Shown piece by piece: positions 21,362 to 29,896 of a stretch of DNA of 35,240 nt. The notes beneath the pieces are model-generated. The model had not been told where the DNA came from. It did no database searches and saw nothing but the letters and a program-made list of their open reading frames with translations. The position numbers and the translations under genes are program-made. The stretch's first letter is position 1. The number at the start of each line of letters is the position of its first letter. This stretch comes from Clostridium porci (GTDB lineage Bacteria > Bacillota > Clostridia > Lachnospirales > Lachnospiraceae): positions 1-35,240 of the forward strand of contig NZ_VUMD01000026.1 in assembly GCF_009696375.1 (NCBI RefSeq), in the 5' to 3' direction.

Positions 21362-23689
21362 TCACTCCCCCCTTCCCATTTTACCTGTTAAACTTGGTTT
21401 TGAGAGTTTTCCCCTATCTCTATCTTTGAAGTTTACAGAATCGCTTTGTGTTACTGGCGAAACTAAACTGGCCCCTCTAATTGACGGCCTGGATGGCTTT
21501 TCTGCCATTCTGCTCCCTTCCGCTTCCTTTCGTATCAACGGCGCTTCTTTTCTCTCCATCTTTCTTGTCGTAGATGCAGGGTTTCCAGCCATACGAACCC
21601 TTTCAGGCTGCTCTGTTCCAGTTTCTGTCCTAATGCTGTCAGCTGCACTTGTCCGCAACGGCCGGCTCACTTTGGTTTCCTTAGAGTGCATCAATGGTCT
21701 TTCGTAGGCCCCATCTACACTTGGGTTATAAGCAATCGGACGCTTTAATTCTTTTCCTACTGGTGGTTCCATGGTCTGTGTGCCTGCTGGGCTTAAAAGC
21801 TCTGCTGCCTGCCCATTTATACTTCTTCCTGTGGGTTCTGCCATCCGATTCTTTCTGGCGTCAGCTGGAGCGGTTAAAACGCTCCCTTCAGTCAATGTGC
21901 CTTTCGGAATGCTTTTTATCGTTGAATTTGCAGTTTGCTCCGTTTCTCGTCTTTTATCTGCTGCTAACGCATGTGCCTGATTCCTCGTCCTTTCCATCGT
22001 TCCAATCTTTTTCATGTCAGCTTCTGGAACATAAGAAGTCAACCTTCCAGCTGGGTATTTCTTTCTTATGCGCGCCTCATCTCCGGCTTTTAAGGGCTGC
22101 CGCGGTTCTGCAGCGCTCCAAAGGGCTTGCCAATTATCTGTAACCTCTCTGGGGGCATAATAGCTGATTCCTTTAATTCCAGTTCCGGTCATTTCTCCAG
22201 ATCGCGTAAGAGCTGGAGTTGTCTGGTATTGTGGATCTCTCATCGGTGGTAACGAGGTAGTGGATGGACGTTCCAGCTTGGTTCTATCCTGTCTGTTATA
22301 GCTCTTATAGCTCCTATAACCTCCCACATCCCTTATGTCATAGGAACGGTTTCTTTTCCACTTAAAAGCCCTCCTTGTTGCCATGCGCTCCCCTTGTCTC
22401 ATGCTGCGATCCATCATCGCATAGGGGGTGGATAAATTACGGATTTTATATTTAAGTTGTCTGGTATTGCCTAGCGTAGTGGTTGTCATTGACAGCATTT
22501 TAAGAATTTCATGGCGGAAGTAGTATAAGCCTATCCCTATGGCATTTTGCAGAACAAGCGCAACATACCATCCAATGGTTTTTCCTAATTCGTGTACCAT
22601 ACGATCCATCATGATCATAATTCCCATCAAAAAGGTAATAATCAATATCCCTATCTGTGTTTCCAATATTTTCTTACACCATGTCCCGATTACCGCCATA
22701 TCATAACCTGGAATGAGTGACATAATTAAAAGCACAGGTGCCAGTATGATTAATAAGATTGTAAACAGCTGGAATAGCATTGACATAACCGCTACTAAAA
22801 TATAGATAACGCATTTTACCAACATTGTTAACAATATGATAATCCCATTGGCTATCCGTTTGCCTACCAGCGCCTTTGAAAACGCGTTTGGGTGGTTCTC
22901 TCTTATTTCCTTTATTTTTTCTTCCCTAGCATCGCTGTCTGTCTCGGAAAGGAAAAATTCTACATCATCCTCACTGTAATTATAGTTCTCGAACTCCAGA
23001 GCTTTCCAGGGCTCATGTACCAGGGATACCCATAATACTCCTGCTGCTGTTGATGCATAGTCATTCGTTTCACTTCCTACATCTGCCCCGCTTACACCGG
23101 TCATAATGGCGATAGCCAGATCCTTTGTAATATTGCTGGTATAACTCATAACGGTTGCTGAATCATGGACGATCAGGATGGACAGTACGAAAACAAAGAT
23201 TACCTTTCCAAATTGTCCTAATAAGCCGGTAAAATCCCGGCGCGCGAATCGCATAACAGCGAGGGCAAACGCTCCTACAAGGGCTAACTCAAAAACAGGC
23301 AAAAATACATTCGTTCGTAAAGAGTCCTGCATATTATTAATAGCCGGAGACAACAGGGCCGCAATATCAAAATCCAGTGCGTAATAAAAAACTGCAGTGG
23401 CTGCCCGTGCAATAAATACGATACACCAAAGCACCATATTGGATAGAGTATTTAGTATTTCATAGCCCTGCTCCAGGATTCCAAGCTTTTCTACATCCAA
23501 CTGGTAGTTATGACGGTACTTACTTCCTGCGTATTTCCCATCATCTTCTAAATTGTCAAACTGATCGGTTATTCCAAAGTCAGAAGCATATGCTGTTATG
23601 TTAAACTGTAATTCTGAAACACCTGTCATAATAAATAAACAGGCAAACAGTAAGAACCACATTTTTCTTACCTTGCATATTAAGCTCAT
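21362..23689 (-). CDS. TcpH/VirB6-like conjugation channel protein
   Basis: The 775-residue membrane protein is the last gene of the transfer operon. It has a signal-like N-terminus (WFLLFACLFIMTGVSEL, cleavage near AYAS), then membrane segments at about residues 80-115, 130-150, 155-180, 270-330 (a long hydrophobic pair ending LLIILAPVLLIMSLIPGYDM), 345-365 and 375-395. The C-terminal 350 residues are cytoplasmic, disordered and rich in Arg, Lys, Pro, Ser and Thr. This plan is that of Tn916 Orf15 and TcpH of pCW3, the polytopic core channel component analogous to VirB6. It starts 2 nt after the previous gene. The assignment is by topology, length and place in the operon. Confidence 0.82.
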   Translation of the reverse strand: MSLICKVRKMWFLLFACLFIMTGVSELQFNITAYASDFGITDQFDNLEDDGKYAGSKYRHNYQLDVEKLGILEQGYEILNTLSNMVLWCIVFIARAATAVFYYALDFDIAALLSPAINNMQDSLRTNVFLPVFELALVGAFALAVMRFARRDFTGLLGQFGKVIFVFVLSILIVHDSATVMSYTSNITKDLAIAIMTGVSGADVGSETNDYASTAAGVLWVSLVHEPWKALEFENYNYSEDDVEFFLSETDSDAREEKIKEIRENHPNAFSKALVGKRIANGIIILLTMLVKCVIYILVAVMSMLFQLFTILLIILAPVLLIMSLIPGYDMAVIGTWCKKILETQIGILIITFLMGIMIMMDRMVHELGKTIGWYVALVLQNAIGIGLYYFRHEILKMLSMTTTTLGNTRQLKYKIRNLSTPYAMMDRSMRQGERMATRRAFKWKRNRSYDIRDVGGYRSYKSYNRQDRTKLERPSTTSLPPMRDPQYQTTPALTRSGEMTGTGIKGISYYAPREVTDNWQALWSAAEPRQPLKAGDEARIRKKYPAGRLTSYVPEADMKKIGTMERTRNQAHALAADKRRETEQTANSTIKSIPKGTLTEGSVLTAPADARKNRMAEPTGRSINGQAAELLSPAGTQTMEPPVGKELKRPIAYNPSVDGAYERPLMHSKETKVSRPLRTSAADSIRTETGTEQPERVRMAGNPASTTRKMERKEAPLIRKEAEGSRMAEKPSRPSIRGASLVSPVTQSDSVNFKDRDRGKLSKPSLTGKMGRGE

Positions 23690-23691
23690 CG

Positions 23692-24249
23692 TTATCTCTC
23701 CTGCTTAAATGACCAAAAATGTAAGTCTCTGCTATATATCATTGTAATTATTCTTCCATCTTCACACTGAACTTGGAATGATGTTTCCGCTCCATCGGTC
23801 TTAACGGATCCATCAATGCAATATAACTCTGTTGCGTTGATGCCGTTCTCATCCAGGTATTGCTGTGTATCATCGGCCAGCCTGGCTAATGCGTTCACAG
23901 GCAGCGCATTTCTAACATCAATAGTATTTTCCGTATTGACAAAATAGCATCTTGGTAGCTCCCCCCATGGAGAATAACCATCTGGCTCTAATTGTTCATC
24001 TGATATACTTTCTTCTGGAAATTGAAAGATGGTAGTTTCTTCTATGTCCTCTGTTACAGCCTCCAGGCTCATTTGGGGGGCTCCTTTTTCCTGCTTCTCA
24101 TATGCGCCTACGCTGCTTTGAGTCTGCTCTCCGGATTCTCTTTCAGCCATGTGCCTACTTTCCCACCGGCTCCACACAAGACCCACTGAAATCAAAACCA
24201 GGATGGCGCATAAGATTAATATAACCTTGTAGATTGCTCCATACTTCAC
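23692..24249 (-). CDS. Membrane-anchored extracytoplasmic protein of the transfer operon
   Basis: The protein has 185 residues with one N-terminal membrane helix (VILILCAILVLISVGLVW, about residues 9-26) followed by a Glu-rich stalk and a C-terminal domain of about 90 residues (CYFVNTENTIDVRNALPVNA, then YIDG/CIDGSVKTDGAETSFQ and IITMIYSRDLHFWSF). It is probably extracytoplasmic with the N-terminus inside. I do not recognise a family. It lies 13 nt after the C39-like hydrolase gene and 2 nt before the VirB6-like gene, so it is likely a structural accessory of the mating channel. Confidence 0.75.
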   Translation of the reverse strand: MKYGAIYKVILILCAILVLISVGLVWSRWESRHMAERESGEQTQSSVGAYEKQEKGAPQMSLEAVTEDIEETTIFQFPEESISDEQLEPDGYSPWGELPRCYFVNTENTIDVRNALPVNALARLADDTQQYLDENGINATELYCIDGSVKTDGAETSFQVQCEDGRIITMIYSRDLHFWSFKQER

Positions 24250-24262
24250 ACTTCCCGCCTCC

Positions 24263-25420
24263 TTAATTCCTAAAACTCCAAAAATTGTTGCTTTCCCTAA
24301 GTATAAGCTCTGGAGTAAAGGACCGATTCAGAATGTTTTTAGAGGAATTGTCATTGGGATCATTGACCAATATCTCCCCCGTTTCCGTCAATCCTCTCAA
24401 TACGATCAAATGTCGGTTTTTCGTAAATGTACCAGCGCTAACGCTTGCAATCACAGGATGCCCTTCTGACAGCTCCTGCATGGCGCCAGATATGCTGCGC
24501 CCTAAATTGGTGCATGTAAGTCCCCAATGATCCGCAGTTGCTGTGTAGATTCCCCAGCTTTGTCCAGCAGGCGGGTTATAAAACCGGTTTCCTGTCCATT
24601 TCACAATATCAGAGGGCAACACGCTGCGATCCAACAGATAGCTAAAAACCATTGCCAGGGATGTTACAGAACACCCGGAGGTAGCTATCGTTCCTCCCCC
24701 AAAGGGAATCGATCTCCAGGGTTCCTGATACTGTAAATATCTTGGTATTTCCATTCCGTTTGGGGGATACTCCAGATCTCCCATCATAAAGTCACCCAAG
24801 ATTCCCCCAGCTTCCCCATATTCTCCTAAGCAATCTTTATATAGTTCAGCCAGATAATGAGCCTCATCCAAGGCCAGCATTTCCTTCCTGGTTTCTTCAT
24901 CAAACGAATAATATGTATCAAGCACTATCTCCAGGCTTTCATATGGCTGAGTGGTAATGCGGTATCTATTTCCATTTTTCCGTTGGATTGCCCCGATCAC
25001 CTGATAGGCGTCTTTACAATCTGCCGGCAATCCAAAATATTCTAGGATAGCGTCTGCTCCAAAAGCATACTCTGTATGATCATAATCCCAGGAAGTCTCT
25101 TCATCCTTATTTCTGGTTTCACTGTATACATCAATCGTTACTTTTAAACAGTTCAGACTTGTATATAACAAGTTCTGTTCTTCCATTTGGGTTTTGCTTA
25201 TATCGGCCATATACATATCAATTAACATCACCCAATCCCAATTTACTCCTAATTGGCTGCATACCTGATATTTCTTCGCTTCTTCCTCATCCTGCGGTAC
25301 AACCTGAGATGTTCCGCTTACCAACCCCCCTACTAAAAGTGCCATTAAAAGAACGGGAAACATCATAGAAGCTGCTGCTATCAGTAACTTTTTCTTTAGC
25401 TTTCCGTTATTCTTTTTCAT
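24263..25420 (-). CDS. Membrane-anchored C39-like cysteine peptidase/hydrolase of the transfer apparatus
   Basis: The protein has 385 residues. An N-terminal helix (LLIAAASMMFPVLLMALLVG, about 12-31) anchors it outside the membrane. The middle region is helical with Trp and Tyr. The C-terminal 150 residues have the papain-like C39 pattern: SGCSVTSLAMVFSYL with nucleophile Cys250, HPVIASVSAG, NRHLIVLRGL with His337 and VNDPND with the third catalytic Asp/Asn near 353-354. Tcp-type operons normally encode a wall hydrolase with an NlpC/P60 or lysozyme domain at this place, and this one probably opens peptidoglycan or cuts a peptide during mating. It overlaps the VirB4 gene by 4 nt (ATGA). Confidence 0.82.
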   Translation of the reverse strand: MKKNNGKLKKKLLIAAASMMFPVLLMALLVGGLVSGTSQVVPQDEEEAKKYQVCSQLGVNWDWVMLIDMYMADISKTQMEEQNLLYTSLNCLKVTIDVYSETRNKDEETSWDYDHTEYAFGADAILEYFGLPADCKDAYQVIGAIQRKNGNRYRITTQPYESLEIVLDTYYSFDEETRKEMLALDEAHYLAELYKDCLGEYGEAGGILGDFMMGDLEYPPNGMEIPRYLQYQEPWRSIPFGGGTIATSGCSVTSLAMVFSYLLDRSVLPSDIVKWTGNRFYNPPAGQSWGIYTATADHWGLTCTNLGRSISGAMQELSEGHPVIASVSAGTFTKNRHLIVLRGLTETGEILVNDPNDNSSKNILNRSFTPELILRESNNFWSFRN

Positions 25421-28077
25421 AAAATTTCTTTCTCAAATAAATCATCCTCTGAAAACTCAAAATCCATTGTTTCTAAAAATTCCGGTTGTTCTTCTGGAAG
25501 CCAGGATTCCTCCTCTGATCCATCCGTTTCTGGTTCCAATCGTTCGGTTTCCTGATTCTCCATTCCATCGTCCAGCTGCTGCGGCTCTTCGGGAGCCTCT
25601 TTCGGAGTAGTTGAGAACACATCGTCCAAATCCTGGAAAACAGGATCAAATGTTAATACTCCCACCCGGTTATATAAATCTTTGAATAAACATTGACCAG
25701 AACCTAACGTTTGGATCACTGCCATATTCTCCGGCGTTATTTCCAGTCCCAGATATTCCAGAAGTCTTTTAGCTTCTTCTAAATTATTGCTGGAGCGGAA
25801 AACAAATTTATAGGTAATCGAGTTTCTAATGCCCTCTGTTGGAAGATCCTTTGTGGAATGTCCGTTGTATATAATGCAGGTATAAAGCGAACGCCCCATC
25901 CTGGATATAAATTCTTCCATGCTTCTTCCCTCTTTTGTGGCGGATATGGCCCAGCTCTCGTCAATTAATACCCCCTTTGGCACAGTACGTTTCACCAGCG
26001 CGAACTTGCGGACAAAAGCCGAAATTACCCCAAATATGACCATAGACATTACTTGATCCCTTGTATACTCGTTTTTTGGCGTTTCTGGAGACGGCATTTT
26101 CAAATTCTGAAGCAGAATAATGTTTAAGCGATTCTCCAGCTTAATTGCATCCTCTGTCCCTTCCCCTATTAGTAAACCTCCCATGCCGTTGCCACGGTAC
26201 AGCCTAATTCTTCTTGCCAGGTTTTTAGCCGGCTCATGCAAATGATCAGATTCAGGAATTTTCTCCAGCATGGATGCTAACCCTAACATACATGGCTTGT
26301 CCTGCATCTGCTCCATTCGCTTTTGCGCCTCTAAAATGGCTAAGTATTCCTCACCTTGCGGATCCAGTCCAAATAGATCGCTTAACACATTCAGCGTAAG
26401 TTCATGCGCTTCTCTTATATCATCTGGATATATGTTATAGGGATCCAGCTTTCCCCGATCTTCCATAGACGCCCCCAATGTAACCGTGCTTATTAAGCCG
26501 CGAAATACAATCAGTGCTTTTTCCCAATGTGAACGCTCGCCTTTCGGATCAAGAATCAGCCCATATCCCCCATATAACACCATTTGATAGATTATTATAT
26601 TTGCATTATAGGATTTTCCGGTTCCTAAGTCTCCAAAAAGGGTAGCTGCCGGGGACATATTTAATAGGCAGGCCAATTCCGGCGAAAAATAAGCCGGCTT
26701 TTCCTCTTTTCCTATTGTGCCTATATACCCTCCTCGGTTATCTCCCAGTTCTCTTGTTACCCCTACGATTCCCGACGCAAGGGTAATCGGCGTAAGTCTA
26801 AGCACAAAATCTTTGATGAGCAATCGGACAGACGGCATAAAGGACATATACAGACGTAACTGATCGCCCAATGGACGTTCAATTACAATATTCATCGCAT
26901 CATAAATTTCCTTAACCATGCTGCATCTTTTTTCCAGCTTATCCTTGTCCGAATCAGCAAGACAAATTGTAATGCTGCTTTCTAAAAGAGGGGAACGATC
27001 TTCTTTTAGTTCCTGCTCCATCAAGTCCGCATAGCTTCTTGAATCTAATAAATCCTCTGGAATATCATCACATGCTTGTTCCACATGCTCAATCTGGCTT
27101 TTGATTTCTCTTTTTTTTAACTCTAATTGATGCAAGGCGGATTTATGAGGAACAGCTCTTATGTGGATGCATACCTCAGCCTGCATGTTTTGCCGCTGCA
27201 GCTCATAAATCCATTCCCTCCCTGGAAACTCATTCTGTTCTGGAAGCCATACAATCGGCAAAAAGGTCTGGTAAGAAGTCGAAAATCCAGTCGTTACCTT
27301 TAAATTCCTTCCGAACGTTTCTAAACTGCCTGATAATAAATTCACTGTATCTTTATGGTACGGTCGAACAATCTTTTCTTTATTCGCGATCACCAGCTCA
27401 TCCTTCTCCGGCTCATATACATTTTTAGAAATGGACTGATAGAACATTTTAGCTGATATACCTGTGCCTCTGTATGCCATACGCCGAAATAGCCACTGTG
27501 TTTCTTCCGTTATAGTCGCTTCCATTTTCATCTTGTATTGATTATCTTCCAGCCATCTATTGGCCATCTTTTTATATGCATCAATTTTACTGGATAATAT
27601 ATCCTTTGTATCTAAGTTCATGTGTACATTGATTGTATTGATAGGGTCCTTTATAAAATACTTTACACATTCACTGATTTTATCAACCGTCTCGTATTCA
27701 GCAGCTTCACTTAATTTAACTATAAAATACGTTGCATAATCATTGACGCGGCCAGACTGTTCCATCTTTTCCTTTAAGTAGGCTTCTGTCAAATCGATCT
27801 GTCTCGTTGCGCTCTCATACAGTATATCCTTGTGACTAAGACGGTTCTTTAAATTTTTAAAGTGCTCTTTCTCGTCCTTTTCAATCGGTATGACTAAAAT
27901 CTGAGCATAGCTCATGATGCCGCTGTATACTCTCGCTAACTGAACTAATTTATTCACCTTACCCTGCGTACTTAAATAATCATAATTAAACCCATGCAGG
28001 CGATACACCGCCCAACAGCTTTTATCTGCGTTAAAAACCAAATTATCAATATAATAATCAATCGGACACTGATACAT
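25417..28077 (-). CDS. VirB4/TcpF-type conjugation ATPase
   Basis: The 886-residue cytoplasmic ATPase energises the transfer channel, like Orf16 of Tn916, TcpF and VirB4. Residues 1-440 form the N-terminal CagE/TrbE/VirB family region. Walker A is FGDLGTGKS with Lys488, followed by LILDPKGERSHW, and the Walker B region is KGVLIDESWAIS near residue 700. FISRMGRSLYTCIIYNGHST is the typical motif after it. The C-terminal 60 residues are very acidic. The length is normal for the family. The gene follows TcpE by 3 nt. Confidence 0.93.
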   Translation of the reverse strand: MYQCPIDYYIDNLVFNADKSCWAVYRLHGFNYDYLSTQGKVNKLVQLARVYSGIMSYAQILVIPIEKDEKEHFKNLKNRLSHKDILYESATRQIDLTEAYLKEKMEQSGRVNDYATYFIVKLSEAAEYETVDKISECVKYFIKDPINTINVHMNLDTKDILSSKIDAYKKMANRWLEDNQYKMKMEATITEETQWLFRRMAYRGTGISAKMFYQSISKNVYEPEKDELVIANKEKIVRPYHKDTVNLLSGSLETFGRNLKVTTGFSTSYQTFLPIVWLPEQNEFPGREWIYELQRQNMQAEVCIHIRAVPHKSALHQLELKKREIKSQIEHVEQACDDIPEDLLDSRSYADLMEQELKEDRSPLLESSITICLADSDKDKLEKRCSMVKEIYDAMNIVIERPLGDQLRLYMSFMPSVRLLIKDFVLRLTPITLASGIVGVTRELGDNRGGYIGTIGKEEKPAYFSPELACLLNMSPAATLFGDLGTGKSYNANIIIYQMVLYGGYGLILDPKGERSHWEKALIVFRGLISTVTLGASMEDRGKLDPYNIYPDDIREAHELTLNVLSDLFGLDPQGEEYLAILEAQKRMEQMQDKPCMLGLASMLEKIPESDHLHEPAKNLARRIRLYRGNGMGGLLIGEGTEDAIKLENRLNIILLQNLKMPSPETPKNEYTRDQVMSMVIFGVISAFVRKFALVKRTVPKGVLIDESWAISATKEGRSMEEFISRMGRSLYTCIIYNGHSTKDLPTEGIRNSITYKFVFRSSNNLEEAKRLLEYLGLEITPENMAVIQTLGSGQCLFKDLYNRVGVLTFDPVFQDLDDVFSTTPKEAPEEPQQLDDGMENQETERLEPETDGSEEESWLPEEQPEFLETMDFEFSEDDLFEKEIL

Positions 28078-28080
28078 ACC

Positions 28081-28500
28081 TTATCCTCCCGTTCCTTCGC
28101 TGCAATTCCACGAAATTTTTATAGTGTGGCTTTTGGAGGCTATAAGATGGAAGCGCTCCATAACCTTTCCCTGTTCCCAAGCAAGAAATCTGATAATGCC
28201 TATACTATACCGTATCGGATTTTTACCATCCAGCTTCTTTGTAAGCAGGAATCTTGACACTAAAAAAGGAAGAATCATAGAGCGGATTACTACCGGGACA
28301 TTATGAACTCCCGGCAGCACGCCAAATATCATGTTAAACACCGCCCAGGTGAGGACAAAATACAGTACTTGCCATGGATCAATGGGTACTGGCAACACCA
28401 AATTCTGTATGGTATATATCTTTTTTTCTACCTTCCATACCTTACTATAGCTATAGATCGTAATTTTTTTCTGCTTATTTTCTTCCATATCAGCCACCAA
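28081..28500 (-). CDS. TcpE family conjugal transfer protein
   Basis: The protein has 139 residues. The pattern is that of the TcpE family (PF12648): an N-terminal cytoplasmic strand (KKITIYSYSKVWKVEKKIYT), IQNLVLPVPIDPWQ, two short membrane helices (VLYFVLTWAVFNMIFGVLPG and VVIRSMILPFLVSRFLL), then KKLDGKNPIRYSIG. TcpE is a membrane component needed for transfer in pCW3 and has counterparts in Tn916-like elements. It overlaps the preceding small membrane gene by 11 nt and lies immediately before the VirB4 gene, the standard order. Confidence 0.88.
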   Translation of the reverse strand: MVADMEENKQKKITIYSYSKVWKVEKKIYTIQNLVLPVPIDPWQVLYFVLTWAVFNMIFGVLPGVHNVPVVIRSMILPFLVSRFLLTKKLDGKNPIRYSIGIIRFLAWEQGKVMERFHLIASKSHTIKISWNCSEGTGG

Positions 28501-28813
28501 ATATCTTACTGCCTAATGCCGTCCCTATTTCTGTTACTTTTTCCGGATTCTTACAAAGGTAGGCCAACAGCCCTCCGATTAATATAGTCACTATCATCGT
28601 GCCGGTAGCATGCTTCATCCAGGCTGAAATCGCCACACCGATTGCGATAATCACTACGATCCAAAATGCCTGATCTAAGCCCCATTTAGCCGCATTTTCC
28701 GCATAATTCGCCGCATAGGCAACCATCGTCATAGAAAAGATAATTTGAATCATGAACCATACTTTCAGTACCTTCCTTACCTTTAACGTCTCTAAAAGAT
28801 TTCTTCCTATCAT
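28490..28813 (-). CDS. Small membrane protein, TcpD/VirB2-like
   Basis: The 107-residue protein has an N-terminal signal-like helix (VWFMIQIIFSMTMVAYA) and two closely spaced membrane segments (AFWIVVIIAIGVAISAWM and MIVTILIGGLLAYLC) with a short positive turn, ending NPEKVTEIGTALGSKIFGG. This is the shape of TcpD and of VirB2-type pilin-like proteins in Gram-positive elements. It sits between TcpC and TcpE as expected for TcpD. The assignment is by topology and order, not by a conserved motif. Confidence 0.78.
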   Translation of the reverse strand: MIGRNLLETLKVRKVLKVWFMIQIIFSMTMVAYAANYAENAAKWGLDQAFWIVVIIAIGVAISAWMKHATGTMIVTILIGGLLAYLCKNPEKVTEIGTALGSKIFGG

Positions 28814-28840
28814 ATTTTTTCTCTCCCATCCGTTTAATTT

Positions 28841-29896
28841 TTAAACTATATTCATGTCCTTAACATAAAACTTATCATTGCTCTGCATCAGAGTTAAGGT
28901 ATATTCCTGGCCTATCTCCTCGTCATTGATTGGGTCTACAATTCGTACTGTCAAAATACAGGTTATCATTGCAGTATTTTCTTCCTGATAGGTTTTGATC
29001 GACTCAATTTTTTTAAGCTTATACCTGTTTTGTATCGCAATAAATTTATTTTTATCTGCATCCTGCGTCAGCAGATAATTAATCATGGATTGATCCTGGC
29101 TATAATATGCTTCCAGGAAATTCTTTACCGATGGTTCGATTATGCTGCTGTCAATCTCATTTCCTGATACAGTTTGGGAAGTGCTATATGTATTGTCCTG
29201 TCTTACGTCCTGCATAAATACAGGCAACGCAGCCACACAATAGCCTGTCTGAGTAGAAGCCACTGGCACTTTGAGTGTACACCCTGCATAAGTAACCCCC
29301 TCCTCTCCTTTGTCATATTCAATTTCCGCTTTTATGTACACATTGTAAATATCCCCTCCCTTTTTATCATTTTCCATGCGGTATGCGTTCACGTAATTAG
29401 CTTTAGCCGTACTGTGAAACGTATATAGCTTTCCTGTGTTGTATATCCGCCTGGTCACATATGGAGCGATTCTGCTTTTAAAATCCTGTTCCCCTCCTTT
29501 TTCATAACTCAGATATTCTTTCGCAAAATCCTGCGCGAAATCCATTATCTCGTTTGGGGTATTTCCTGTTTCCTCCTGTTCTGCTTTAAATTCTGTAATA
29601 ATCTGTCTCAGCTCTGACGCTTCTTGAGGCTTTACAATCTGATACAACCCACGGCCAAAGACAAACAGCAGCAGCATCCAGAAGAGAGCCCGGAACACCT
29701 TCATAAATCTGTTTTTTCTCAAAACATAACTATCATCCTTTGGTTTTCTTCCCTTTCTATCCCATTTAGGCGTCTTGTGGTCCTCTTTTTCAGTTTTTTC
29801 CTCTTGTTCCCTTCCCCTATTGTGTAGCGCATCCTCCTTTTTGCCTAATTTTCTCTTAACCTCCGTTTCACCTCTTTTTTTCTTAAACAGGTTCAT
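28841..29896 (-). CDS. TcpC/VirB8-like conjugation protein
   Basis: The 351-residue protein is a bitopic membrane protein of the transfer complex (TcpC of pCW3, Orf13 of Tn916). The start at 29896 has GGAG 9 nt upstream and makes a 4-nt ATGA overlap with the coupling ATPase gene; an ATG at 29911 is the alternative. A very basic cytoplasmic segment of about 70 residues precedes one helix (FRALFWMLLLFVFGRGLYQI). The extracellular part consists of two NTF2-like domains typical of TcpC: the first ends near VAALPVFMQD, the second covers VKNFLEAYYSQDQSMINYLL to the end. The family oligomerises and supports channel assembly. Confidence 0.88.
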   Translation of the reverse strand: MNLFKKKRGETEVKRKLGKKEDALHNRGREQEEKTEKEDHKTPKWDRKGRKPKDDSYVLRKNRFMKVFRALFWMLLLFVFGRGLYQIVKPQEASELRQIITEFKAEQEETGNTPNEIMDFAQDFAKEYLSYEKGGEQDFKSRIAPYVTRRIYNTGKLYTFHSTAKANYVNAYRMENDKKGGDIYNVYIKAEIEYDKGEEGVTYAGCTLKVPVASTQTGYCVAALPVFMQDVRQDNTYSTSQTVSGNEIDSSIIEPSVKNFLEAYYSQDQSMINYLLTQDADKNKFIAIQNRYKLKKIESIKTYQEENTAMITCILTVRIVDPINDEEIGQEYTLTLMQSNDKFYVKDMNIV

